Made by a program: the position numbers and the translations under genes
Assembly (NCBI RefSeq): GCF_000252125.1
Contig: NZ_AHKF01000015.1
Span: 124,001 to 188,000 of the forward strand
DNA from: Flavobacterium frigoris PS1
GTDB taxonomy: Bacteria > Bacteroidota > Bacteroidia > Flavobacteriales > Flavobacteriaceae
Direction: 5' to 3'
DNA length: 64,000 nucleotides
Shown here: positions 1 to 8,113 of the stretch, one piece after another
Position numbering within the stretch: position 1 is the first letter of the stretch
Layout of the letters: each line of letters starts with the position of its first letter
Notes under the pieces: generated by a model
What the model saw: the letters and a program-made list of their open reading frames with translations, nothing else
What the model was told of the DNA's origin: nothing
Database searches by the model: none

Positions 1-80
1 CAGAATAAAGCTATTTTTAGTTATCGCTATTTCTCTATCTTTGAAAAATAATCCAATTATTCAAAATCGAAAAACACAGT

Positions 81-1427
81 ATGAACTGGGAACAACTTTT
101 ATCATTAAGACGCCAAGGCGATACAAGCAAGCGATTACGTATTGAACAGGATGATACCCGTTTGGGTTTTGAAGTTGATTATGACCGCATTATTTTCTCT
201 GCCGCTTTTAGAAGTTTACAAGATAAAACACAAGTTATTCCTTTGTCTAAAACTGATTTTGTTCACACTAGGCTGACGCATAGTTTAGAAGTTTCGGTCG
301 TTGGGCGTTCTTTAGGAAGATTGGTTGGAAAGAAAATCATAGAAAAATACCCGCATTTAAAAGAAGTTCACGGTTTTCATATGAATGATTTTGGAGCCAT
401 AGTCGCTGCAGCTTCACTAGCGCACGATATAGGTAATCCTCCTTTTGGTCACTCAGGTGAAAAAGCGATAGGAGAGTATTTTTCTATCGGAAAAGGAAAA
501 CAATACAAAGACCAGTTGTCTAAAAAAGAATGGCAGGATCTGATTGATTTTGAAGGGAATGCGAATGGTTTTGCAGTTCTTACTGCCAGTCGCCCAGGAA
601 TTGAAGGCGGACTTCGTATTTCGTACGCGACTTTAGGGGCATTTATGAAATACCCAAAAGAAAGCTTGCCCAAAAAACCAACTAAAGATATAGCTGATAA
701 AAAATACGGTTTCTTCCAAAGTGACAAAAAGTTCTTTCAGGAAGCCGCAAAAGACATGGGATTGATTCCAAATAAAACAGGAGACGATATTGGTTTTGAA
801 AGACATCCTCTGGCTTATTTAGTAGAGGCAGCTGATGATATTTGCTACACTATTATAGATTTTGAAGATGGAATTAATCTTGGACTAGTTTCTGAGGATT
901 TTGCGTTGGAGTATCTTATCAAATTGGTAAAAGAAAGCATTGACACATCTAAATATAAAACACTTACTACTAAGGAAGATCGTATTAGTTATTTGCGTGC
1001 TCTGGCAATTGGTAGTTTAATTAATGATGCCGTAAAGGTCTTTATAGATAATGAAGAGGCTATTTTAGATGGTAAATTTCCATTTGCTTTAACAGACAAA
1101 AGCAAATACAAAGCACAGATGGATGACATCATCAGTATCAGTGTAAAAAATATTTACCAAAGTAGGGAGGTTATTGAGAAAGAGATTGTGGGTTACCAAA
1201 TTATTCAAACCTTATTGGATAAATTCATTACTGCCTACGATAATAATTTTAATGGCACAGCTTCTAACTATGATAAATTGATTTTAAAAATGTTGCCGGA
1301 AAGACACCATTTAGAAAAAGAAGATTTATACGGTAGGTTGCTTCATATCTGTCACTACGTATCGCTACTTACAGACGGAAATGCTTTGGAATTATTTGAA
1401 ACGATAAATGGTAAAAAAAGAGATTAA
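81..1427 (+). CDS. dgt: dGTP triphosphohydrolase
   Basis: Deoxyguanosinetriphosphate triphosphohydrolase-like HD-domain enzyme of 448 residues, expected to hydrolyse dNTPs to nucleoside and triphosphate in the cytoplasm. The metal-binding HD motif is visible: HTRLTHS at about residues 62-68, the HD pair at 115-116 in LAHDIGNPPFGHSGE, and a later conserved segment HPLAYLVEAADDICY. The length fits the family. The ATG at 81 precedes the conserved MNWEQLL start. The stop codon abuts the stop of the convergent DUF3078 gene with no spacer. Family assignment is confident; exact substrate preference is inferred. Confidence 0.95.
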   Translation: MNWEQLLSLRRQGDTSKRLRIEQDDTRLGFEVDYDRIIFSAAFRSLQDKTQVIPLSKTDFVHTRLTHSLEVSVVGRSLGRLVGKKIIEKYPHLKEVHGFHMNDFGAIVAAASLAHDIGNPPFGHSGEKAIGEYFSIGKGKQYKDQLSKKEWQDLIDFEGNANGFAVLTASRPGIEGGLRISYATLGAFMKYPKESLPKKPTKDIADKKYGFFQSDKKFFQEAAKDMGLIPNKTGDDIGFERHPLAYLVEAADDICYTIIDFEDGINLGLVSEDFALEYLIKLVKESIDTSKYKTLTTKEDRISYLRALAIGSLINDAVKVFIDNEEAILDGKFPFALTDKSKYKAQMDDIISISVKNIYQSREVIEKEIVGYQIIQTLLDKFITAYDNNFNGTASNYDKLILKMLPERHHLEKEDLYGRLLHICHYVSLLTDGNALELFETINGKKRD

Positions 1428-2414
1428 TTAGAATTGATACAAGATTCCTACTCCTAAAACTTGTTTTAATTGAGTTTTGGGACCTACGGTAACTTGATTT
1501 CCATTAAGTTCTTCTTTGGCCTTTATGTCATCGTCATAAATGATATGAAGGCCAATGTTGGTTTTTACGTACTCATTTACCTTTAAATCTAGCATCAGGT
1601 CATAATCAATATCGATATTTCCAAAATTATTTATGTAATCAGAATATAGACTTAAGCGATTTTCTAAAGTGATGTTTTTTAAGATTTCTTTTTTATATAA
1701 AGCTGTCAGCAGGAAACCAAGTTCGATCTTCGCTCTTTCACCTTCAGAAATTAAATTACCGTTCAAGTCATACACCGCTTTAACAACCCCAAAAGCCCCC
1801 AGGTTAGCTAATCGCTGATCTAAAACAAAAGTTATTTTTGAAGTGAATGGAGAGAGATAAAGCATTTCATCCTTCTTTTTTGTGGCATATTCAGCACCAA
1901 GACCTAAGAAAATATAGGCTGGGGCAAAAGGGCTCGAAACAGAAATTTCCTTATTTGGATACGAATAACCATTGGTAAACTGCGTATTTAAGTTAAATTT
2001 TGCCGAGTGATACCAGTTAGAAAGAGTATCCTTTCGATAGCCTAATGTTGAGCTAAACTGAAATGCATCTTCTGTTTTTCTAAGCTCAATACCATCCTGT
2101 TTGTTTAAACCATAACGCATAATCAGTTCGTTTGACCAACTGTAATTGTCTGTGGCGTACACTCTGTTAAATTTGGTTTTTAAAAGTCCCGATATCGAAC
2201 TGGTACCCCCGGCGTTCCAATTGACAAAGGCGATTTCAGATATATCGAAACCTATTTTGTTTTTATTTGTCCAATGCGATAAAGTATCCTTAACTGGAAC
2301 GAGTTTAGCTACCTTAACTGACTTGTCTGGCTGTATAGTGGTTATGATTTTCTGAGAGAAAGTATTTATAGAAAAGAAAAAGAATAGGCAGGCAAAAGAT
2401 AATAATTTGGTCAT
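1428..2414 (-). CDS. DUF3078 domain-containing protein, exported
   Basis: A 328-residue exported protein with a cleavable signal peptide (hydrophobic stretch over about residues 3-18 ending in FSQ). The body alternates short aromatic-rich strands (for example NKIGFDISEIAFVNWNAGG) and ends in LGVGILYQF, as expected of an outer-membrane beta-barrel. This matches the Bacteroidota DUF3078 family, whose function is unknown. It lies 35 bp downstream of dxs on the same strand, so the two may be cotranscribed. The outer-membrane location is inferred from the strand pattern and the terminal phenylalanine. Confidence 0.85.
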   Translation of the reverse strand: MTKLLSFACLFFFFSINTFSQKIITTIQPDKSVKVAKLVPVKDTLSHWTNKNKIGFDISEIAFVNWNAGGTSSISGLLKTKFNRVYATDNYSWSNELIMRYGLNKQDGIELRKTEDAFQFSSTLGYRKDTLSNWYHSAKFNLNTQFTNGYSYPNKEISVSSPFAPAYIFLGLGAEYATKKKDEMLYLSPFTSKITFVLDQRLANLGAFGVVKAVYDLNGNLISEGERAKIELGFLLTALYKKEILKNITLENRLSLYSDYINNFGNIDIDYDLMLDLKVNEYVKTNIGLHIIYDDDIKAKEELNGNQVTVGPKTQLKQVLGVGILYQF

Positions 2415-2449
2415 AGGTTAGTTCGTTAAAGGGCGCAAAATAATTATTT

Positions 2450-4231
2450 TCATTTAGTTGAAAAAATTATTTCTAAACTTTTAACGTCAATATTGCAATA
2501 TTGTTGTAATTCATCAACAGTTCCGTGTTCTATAAATTCATCAGGAATCCCCAATGTTTTTATATTTGCAGAATAATTGTGATGGGATGCAAACTCAAGA
2601 ATCGCAGTTCCGAAACCACCCGAAACCACTCCGTCCTCCAATGTTATTACCGTTTTATACGTTTTGAATATGGAATGTAATTCCGCTTCATCTAAAGGTT
2701 TGACGAACGCAAAATCATAATGAGCGATAGTGTTTGGATTGTTTAAATTAGCTAAGGCCAAAGTAACATTTTTACCTATAGGACCATTCGACAGGACTGC
2801 TGTTTTAGTACCCTTTTTTAGACAGCTTGCAAGGCCAATTTCAATTTTTTCATATTTTCCAAAATGTTGAGACTGCCAATTCACAATTACTCCTCTACCC
2901 CGAGGGTAACGGATTGCTATAGGATGGTCTAAACCTAATTGAGCGGTATATAAAATATTTTGCAGTGCAATTTCATTCAATGGCGAATAGATAATGATAT
3001 TGGGAATGCAACGCAAATAAGCCAAATCAAAAACGCCATGATGTGTAGCTCCATCTTCGCCCACTAAGCCGGCTCTATCCAAACAAAAAATAACAGGCAA
3101 CTTTTGTATAGCGACATCATGGATGACCTGGTCATAAGCGCGCTGTAAAAAGGTGGAATATATGTTGCAAAAAACAATCATTCCCTGTGTTGCCATTCCA
3201 GCTGAAAGTGTGACAGCATGCTGTTCAGCAATTCCTACATCAAAAGCACGATGAGGTAAGGCATCCATCATAAATTTTAAGGAACTTCCGGAAGGCATTG
3301 CCGGTGTAATCCCTATTATTTTTTCATTTTTTCTGGCTAAGTCTAATACGGTCAGGCCAAAAACATCTTGGTATTTTGGAGGAAGCTTTTCTTCTGATTT
3401 TAAATAAATTTCGCCCGACTTTGCATCAAATTTTCCAGGAGCATGGTATTTGACCTGATCTTCCTCGGCTTGTTTAAGTCCTTTTCCTTTTGTGGTTATT
3501 ACATGAAGGAATTTAGGTCCTTTTGCTTTTTGTAAACGTTTTAGTTCTTTGATAACTGCGAAAATATCATGGCCGTCAATAGGTCCTGAATAATCAATAT
3601 TCAAAGACTTGATCATATTATTTTGCCTTGGGTTTTTTCCGTTTTTCACTGCGGTAAGGTAATCTTTCAATGCACCTACACTTGGATCAATACCGATTGC
3701 GTTGTCATTTAGAATCACCAATAAATTAGCGTCAGTAACTCCGGCGTGATTTAGTCCTTCAAACGCCATTCCTGATGCTATGGAGGCATCTCCAATGATT
3801 GCTATATGCTGTTTTTCGAAATCTCCTTTTAAATTAGACGCAATTGCCATTCCTAAAGCTGCGGATATGGAAGTGGAGGAGTGACCTACGCCAAAAGCAT
3901 CATAGATACTTTCGCTTCTTTTTGGAAAGCCAGAAATACCTCCTAGTTGTCTGTTGGTATGGAAATTTTCTCTACGGCCTGTTAGAATTTTATGTCCGTA
4001 AGCTTGATGGCCTACATCCCAAATCAGTAAATCATCTGGGGTGTTGAATACGTAATGCAGTGCAATGGTTAGTTCGACCACACCCAAGCTTGCTCCAAGA
4101 TGGCCTTCTTTTACGGATACAATATCAATTATAAAATCACGTAATTCTTTGGCTAATAGAGGAAGTTGTATTTCGTGTAATTCACGTAAATCCGTTGGGT
4201 AATTAATGCTTGAAAGTAGATTATCTGACAT
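2450..4231 (-). CDS. dxs: 1-deoxy-D-xylulose-5-phosphate synthase
   Basis: Thiamine-diphosphate enzyme that condenses pyruvate and glyceraldehyde 3-phosphate, the entry step of the MEP isoprenoid pathway. At 593 residues it is slightly shorter than the usual 620-640. Visible signatures are the N-terminal GHLGASLGVVELTIALHYVF, the ThDP/metal segment IIGDASIASGMAFEGLNHAG followed by LNDNAIGIDPSVG, the transketolase pyrimidine-domain motif DVGIAEQHAVTLSAGMA with the catalytic Glu, and DRAGLVGEDGATHHG. The DUF3078 gene follows on the same strand. Confidence 0.96.
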   Translation of the reverse strand: MSDNLLSSINYPTDLRELHEIQLPLLAKELRDFIIDIVSVKEGHLGASLGVVELTIALHYVFNTPDDLLIWDVGHQAYGHKILTGRRENFHTNRQLGGISGFPKRSESIYDAFGVGHSSTSISAALGMAIASNLKGDFEKQHIAIIGDASIASGMAFEGLNHAGVTDANLLVILNDNAIGIDPSVGALKDYLTAVKNGKNPRQNNMIKSLNIDYSGPIDGHDIFAVIKELKRLQKAKGPKFLHVITTKGKGLKQAEEDQVKYHAPGKFDAKSGEIYLKSEEKLPPKYQDVFGLTVLDLARKNEKIIGITPAMPSGSSLKFMMDALPHRAFDVGIAEQHAVTLSAGMATQGMIVFCNIYSTFLQRAYDQVIHDVAIQKLPVIFCLDRAGLVGEDGATHHGVFDLAYLRCIPNIIIYSPLNEIALQNILYTAQLGLDHPIAIRYPRGRGVIVNWQSQHFGKYEKIEIGLASCLKKGTKTAVLSNGPIGKNVTLALANLNNPNTIAHYDFAFVKPLDEAELHSIFKTYKTVITLEDGVVSGGFGTAILEFASHHNYSANIKTLGIPDEFIEHGTVDELQQYCNIDVKSLEIIFSTK

Positions 4232-4279
4232 AAAGCAAATTTACAGTTTTATAGTGGAAATTTAGTTCATTCAAATAGG

Positions 4280-5230
4280 TTATTGTTTAATAATAATAGA
4301 GTCAATTCTTTGATTAAATCTTTTCTTAAAAAACGAATTTTTTAAAGTATCCGTTTTGATAATTAGTGTTATCGAATATAAGTGTCGTGTCACTTTCCCG
4401 TTTTGTGTTCCGGGAATCCATTTTTCAGATTTTTCTAAAAGTCGTATCAGGTCTTTTCCCATTCCGTCTCCAATATCTTTCAGTAATTTGATATTGCTTA
4501 AGCTGCCGTCTTTTTCAGTTACAAAACAAGCTTGGATTTCACCATTTAAGTTGTTCGTTTCTTTAGAGAATATATAATTACCCTGAATGTAATCTTTGAA
4601 TTTATCCATACCGCCTTTGTATTCAGGATCTGTATAAACCGCTCCTCCCATATATATTATTTCCTCCTCCTCAGTAGCTTTACTAGTATTAACGACGTCT
4701 GTTTTTATTGGTATTACTTCTCCGCATATAATTGTTTTGGGTTTTACAAATTTCACTTGATCCGTTTTTGGAAGCGGCGATGGCGGAATATTATGTTCTA
4801 AACTATTATTTGGGCTATGTTTTGGTGGTAATCGCATCCCAACAACTGTGTTTTTGATTTCTATAGAATCAGTAATTATTTCAACTTTGTTAATTTGTTG
4901 CTTATTTCCATTTTTATCTACACAGCTAAATAATGTGGTTCCCATTGCCACAAATAAAGCAATTAAAAACATCTTGTGATATTGAGTTTGTGAATACACA
5001 ACCCGACTTGGAACTTGAATTGTTAAAGAATCCAATTGTGACTTTTTGAACCTTCCACAGATGTGATTGTTCTGCTGAAAATACACTTTAATTTCGCCAG
5101 GAAGCATAGCGGTAAAATCAACCACAGTTTTAGAACAACTGCCACAAAATCGACCTTTATCGGTTGCTTTCATTTTGTTCCAATCCTCATTACAAGGTTC
5201 TGGTATGTTTATTTTATAATTTGATTCCAT
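4280..5230 (-). CDS. TonB-C-like membrane protein with N-terminal Cys motif
   Basis: I place the start at the internal ATG at 5230 (MESNYKINIPEPC) rather than five codons upstream, because this N-terminus matches the style of related flavobacterial proteins. The 316 residues comprise a putative cytoplasmic Cys module (C13, CxxC at 29-32, C58 in HICGRF), one transmembrane segment at about 86-102, a Pro/Lys-rich linker, and a C-terminal domain resembling TonB-C (YKGGMDKFKDYIQGNY, then GSLSNIKLLKDIGDGMGKDL and WIPGTQNGKV). The architecture suggests an energy-transducer-like protein. Whether it contacts a receptor is unknown, and no exbB/exbD lies nearby. It is divergent from tadA. Confidence 0.7.
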   Translation of the reverse strand: MESNYKINIPEPCNEDWNKMKATDKGRFCGSCSKTVVDFTAMLPGEIKVYFQQNNHICGRFKKSQLDSLTIQVPSRVVYSQTQYHKMFLIALFVAMGTTLFSCVDKNGNKQQINKVEIITDSIEIKNTVVGMRLPPKHSPNNSLEHNIPPSPLPKTDQVKFVKPKTIICGEVIPIKTDVVNTSKATEEEEIIYMGGAVYTDPEYKGGMDKFKDYIQGNYIFSKETNNLNGEIQACFVTEKDGSLSNIKLLKDIGDGMGKDLIRLLEKSEKWIPGTQNGKVTRHLYSITLIIKTDTLKNSFFKKRFNQRIDSIIIKQ

Positions 5231-5279
5231 AAAATTAAATAGCAATAATTAAAAGTACAGAATAATAATATCAAAACAG

Positions 5280-5287
5280 TATTTTTG
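5280..5287 (+). promoter_or_regulatory. -7 box upstream of tadA
   Basis: TATTTTTG matches the Bacteroidota -7 consensus TAnnTTTG. It ends only four bases before the tadA ATG at 5292, so transcription from it would give an almost leaderless message. Confidence 0.4.
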
Positions 5288-5291
5288 TTTT

Positions 5292-5735
5292 ATGGAAAAC
5301 ATCTTTACCGACGAATATTTTATGAAAAAAGCTTTGAATGAGGCTGAAATAGCTTTTGAAAAAGGCGAGATTCCTGTTGGAGCTATTATAGTAGTAAATG
5401 ATACTGTAATCGCGAGGAGCCATAATTTGACGGAATTGCTTAATGATGTTACTGCCCATGCCGAAATGCAAACCATAACTGCTGCGGCTAATTATCTTGG
5501 GGGTAAATATTTAACGGGTTGCACGCTTTATGTAACTCTGGAACCGTGCCAGATGTGTGCAGGAGCTTTATACTGGAGTCAAATTTCTAAGATTGTTTTT
5601 GGAGCCCGAGATGAAAATAGAGGTTTTGAGAAAATGGGAACCCAACTGCATCCTAAGACTATTGTAAAACGCGGAGTTATGGCAGAAGAAGCTTCGGACT
5701 TGATGAAGCGATTTTTTGCTGAAAAAAGAAAATAA
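5292..5735 (+). CDS. tadA: tRNA-specific adenosine deaminase
   Basis: Zinc deaminase of 147 residues that converts adenosine 34 to inosine in the tRNA-Arg(ACG) anticodon. The catalytic HAE motif is at residues 56-58 (AHAEMQTI) and the zinc-binding PCxxC at 85-89 (PCQMC). Length and motif spacing are standard for TadA. The N-terminus MENIFTDEYFMKKAL resembles other Bacteroidota TadA proteins, so the ATG at 5292 is preferred over codon 11. A guanine or cytosine deaminase is a less likely alternative. Confidence 0.9.
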   Translation: MENIFTDEYFMKKALNEAEIAFEKGEIPVGAIIVVNDTVIARSHNLTELLNDVTAHAEMQTITAAANYLGGKYLTGCTLYVTLEPCQMCAGALYWSQISKIVFGARDENRGFEKMGTQLHPKTIVKRGVMAEEASDLMKRFFAEKRK

Positions 5736-5772
5736 TATGTAAAGGAATTACTCTCCTTTACATAGCTAAATT

Positions 5773-6609
5773 CTATTGCAGTTTACTGATTTCACTAGGT
5801 TTCATGTTTCTTTGCTTCTTAAAATAATTTGAAAGATGGCTTTCATCGGTAAAACCAAATTCATATGCGATTTGTTTAATAGGCATTTGGTTGTTGATTA
5901 TTCTTTTTTCGATCAATTGTATTCTAAGTTTATTGATATAATCTCTATAGGTAATTAAAAAATTACGTTTAAAATAAGTTCCAAAGTACGTATGTGAAAT
6001 ATTAAAATGTTTTGCAATGTTTTTGATTTGAACGAGTTTTGGGTTGTAAATATTTTGATGAATATAGGAAAGTATTTGATCGTTATCTATTCCTTTTCCT
6101 GCAATTTTTATATTCAGACCCTGTATTGTTTCTTTAATCAAGCCAAAGATGGAAAGTATTTGATAGAAAATAATCGGAGAAGTAGCGATGTTTGTTTTGC
6201 AATCATATTTAGTAATATTTTCAATTGTGTTTTTTAGTATTGTTTTGCAAGGGTCGTCGAGTCTCAGAACATTTTCTTTGAGATATTGATCTCGCATAAA
6301 ATTTTCTGGTGTATTTAAAAGAAAGTCATCACACGAAAGTTTTTTATTGGAATTGAAATAAGTGTCGGTGAATTTTATAAAGACAAAACGGGTACATTTT
6401 TTAATGTCAAAATAATGTTCGTCATCAGGCGAAATTACAAATAAATCTCCCGTTCTATAGGGTAGCAGGTTTTTGTTTAAATGATGAATTCCATTGCCTT
6501 TTAGTATATAAATAATCTCATAATAGGTGTGACTATGCGTTGGAAGATGAAACTTCTCTTCTTCAAATTCATCAATTACTAATGTTTCAAATTGATTTAG
6601 TTTCTTCAT
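5773..6609 (-). CDS. AraC-family transcriptional regulator
   Basis: A 278-residue regulator with an N-terminal cupin-like sensing domain (HLPTHSHTYYEIIYILKG, then LPYRTGDLFVISPDDEHYF) and a C-terminal double helix-turn-helix of AraC type over about residues 180-275 (IKNIAKHFNISHTYFGTYFK and IKQIAYEFGFTDESHLSNYF). It is divergent from an MFS transporter, and two 15-bp direct repeats spaced 21 bp lie in the shared 127-bp interval. It probably controls that transporter and possibly itself. The ligand is unknown. Confidence 0.92.
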   Translation of the reverse strand: MKKLNQFETLVIDEFEEEKFHLPTHSHTYYEIIYILKGNGIHHLNKNLLPYRTGDLFVISPDDEHYFDIKKCTRFVFIKFTDTYFNSNKKLSCDDFLLNTPENFMRDQYLKENVLRLDDPCKTILKNTIENITKYDCKTNIATSPIIFYQILSIFGLIKETIQGLNIKIAGKGIDNDQILSYIHQNIYNPKLVQIKNIAKHFNISHTYFGTYFKRNFLITYRDYINKLRIQLIEKRIINNQMPIKQIAYEFGFTDESHLSNYFKKQRNMKPSEISKLQ

Positions 6610-6645
6610 AGCGTATAGTTACAAGTTTATAGTGTAAAGTTACAA
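6610..6645. promoter_or_regulatory. Direct-repeat operator for the AraC regulator
   Basis: Two near-identical 15-mers, AGCGTATAGTTACAA (6610-6624) and AGTGTAAAGTTACAA (6631-6645), differ at two positions and repeat at exactly 21 bp, or two helical turns. The downstream repeat ends about 21 bp before the -7 box of the MFS gene (6667-6674), where the -33 element would sit. This suits class II activation by an AraC-type protein. The binding itself is inferred. Confidence 0.55.
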
Positions 6646-6666
6646 TGTATTATGCAGTTTTATAAA

Positions 6667-6674
6667 TAAATTTG
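6667..6674 (+). promoter_or_regulatory. -7 box of the MFS transporter
   Basis: TAAATTTG matches TAnnTTTG. No TTG is found at the expected -33 distance, which agrees with dependence on an activator bound at the upstream direct repeats. Confidence 0.5.
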
Positions 6675-6736
6675 CAGGATCTAATAGTAGCTCATTTTTA
6701 AACGGCTACGAAACACAAATAATTAATTTTTTTAAA

Positions 6737-7915
6737 ATGAAAAAAAGTCTTGTTTCACTCGCGTTGGGTGGTTTAACTTTGGGAGTAACAGAGTTTGTGA
6801 TGATGGGTTTGTTACCAGATATAGCTACTGATTTAAAAATTAGTATTCCCGTTGCGGGATATTTAATTTCTGCCTATGCTTTAGGAGTTGTTATTGGAGC
6901 ACCGTTATTAGTAATTGTCTCTAGAAATTACCCACCCAAAAAAACGCTTTTAGCCTTGGTCACGATGATGGCGATATTTAATTCTTTGTCTATTATTGCT
7001 CCTAATTATGTATTTCTATTTGCTTCCCGGTTCCTTTCAGGTTTACCTCACGGTGCGTTTTTTGGAGTGGGAGCTGTAGTTGCGAGTCGACTGGCAGATA
7101 AAGGTAAGGAAGCGCAGGCAATATCTATTATGATTTCTGGTTTGACAATAGCAAATGTCGCAGGAGTGCCCATAGGAACTTACGTGGGGCATAATTATTC
7201 TTGGCGTTATACTTTCATTATTATCTCATGTATAGCACTTATTACTTTTGTAGCGGTTTATTTTTGGATGCCAAACCTGGAAGCGAGAGCAAAAGAAACC
7301 ATAAAAAGTCAGCTGCAATTTTTCAAGAAACTGGATGCTTGGTTGGTCATAGGGATTTCTGCAATTGGTTTTGGCGGATTGTTTTGTTGGATAAGTTATA
7401 TCGCTCCGCTGCTTACGGAGGTTTCTGGTTTTTCTGCTGGTGATGTCTCGTATATTTTGATAATAGCCGGACTTGGAATGGTCTTGGGGAATTTTATTGG
7501 TGGTAAGCTGGCGGATAAGTTTTCAGCCGAGAAGACAATTATATATTTGCTTCTGGCTATGGCTTTTGACTTGTTGTTGGTGTTTTTCTTTTCATCAAAT
7601 CAGTATGTCAGTTTAGTATTAGTTTTTTCTACGGGCTGTTTTGCGTTTGCTGTTGTGGCGCCTATTCAGATGCTCATGATTCAAACAGCCGTTGGTTCTG
7701 AGATGATTGCATCTGCAGCTATTCAGGCGGCGTTTAATATGGGAAATGCTCTTGGGGCTTTTTTGGGTGGTTTGCCACTGATTGCTGGATTTAGTTATGC
7801 GTCTCCTAATTTGGTGGGAGCGGGTATGTCATTAATTGGAGTTTTAATTACTTACGTTTTTTTACAAAAAAGATTAAGGGACTTCAAGTTGCAAAAACTT
7901 TTAGTACTTGACTAG
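6737..7915 (+). CDS. MFS transporter, AraJ/sugar-efflux-like
   Basis: A 392-residue major facilitator with about 12 hydrophobic segments. The opening LGGLTLGVTEFVMMGLLPDI is typical of the arabinose-efflux (AraJ, DHA1) branch, and the loop 2-3 and motif C regions (LSGLPHGAFFGVGAVVASRL; SGLTIANVAGVPIGTYVG) are clear. It is likely a proton-driven exporter of sugars or drugs at the inner membrane. It is divergent from an AraC regulator, which suggests inducible expression. The substrate cannot be told from sequence. Confidence 0.9.
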   Translation: MKKSLVSLALGGLTLGVTEFVMMGLLPDIATDLKISIPVAGYLISAYALGVVIGAPLLVIVSRNYPPKKTLLALVTMMAIFNSLSIIAPNYVFLFASRFLSGLPHGAFFGVGAVVASRLADKGKEAQAISIMISGLTIANVAGVPIGTYVGHNYSWRYTFIIISCIALITFVAVYFWMPNLEARAKETIKSQLQFFKKLDAWLVIGISAIGFGGLFCWISYIAPLLTEVSGFSAGDVSYILIIAGLGMVLGNFIGGKLADKFSAEKTIIYLLLAMAFDLLLVFFFSSNQYVSLVLVFSTGCFAFAVVAPIQMLMIQTAVGSEMIASAAIQAAFNMGNALGAFLGGLPLIAGFSYASPNLVGAGMSLIGVLITYVFLQKRLRDFKLQKLLVLD

Positions 7916-7940
7916 GGGGTGTTCTTGAATTTTTTAAATA

Positions 7941-8021
7941 TAGCCCAGATGGAAGTGGAAATCCTTGTGTGCCGGTTTTCGGCACATAAGATTGTAATGG
8001 ACAGCTGGAAATGGCTCCTTA
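7941..8021. repeat. Flavobacterial intergenic repeat, copy 1 (inverted)
   Basis: On the minus strand this reads GGAGCCATTTCCAGCTGTCC near one end and GGATTTCCACTTCCATC followed by TGGGCTA at the other, enclosing a hairpin (TGTGCCG / CGGCACA). The same end sequences with different palindromic centres occur at 20186, 21856, 58186 and, diverged, at 59784. It lies between the convergent MFS and RNase G genes. Confidence 0.75.
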
Positions 8022-8057
8022 AGAAAATACTTAGTTTTATTCTTCACGAGGAGACAC

Positions 8058-8092
8058 AAAAAAACCGCCAATCTTACGAAAGGCGGTTTTTA
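8058..8092. terminator. Bidirectional terminator between MFS and rng
   Basis: AAAACCGCC pairs with GGCGGTTTT around an 11-13 nt loop, with A and T runs on either side. It is placed to terminate both convergent genes. Confidence 0.85.
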
Positions 8093-8113
8093 ATTCTGAA
8101 TTTGTTTCAGAAT

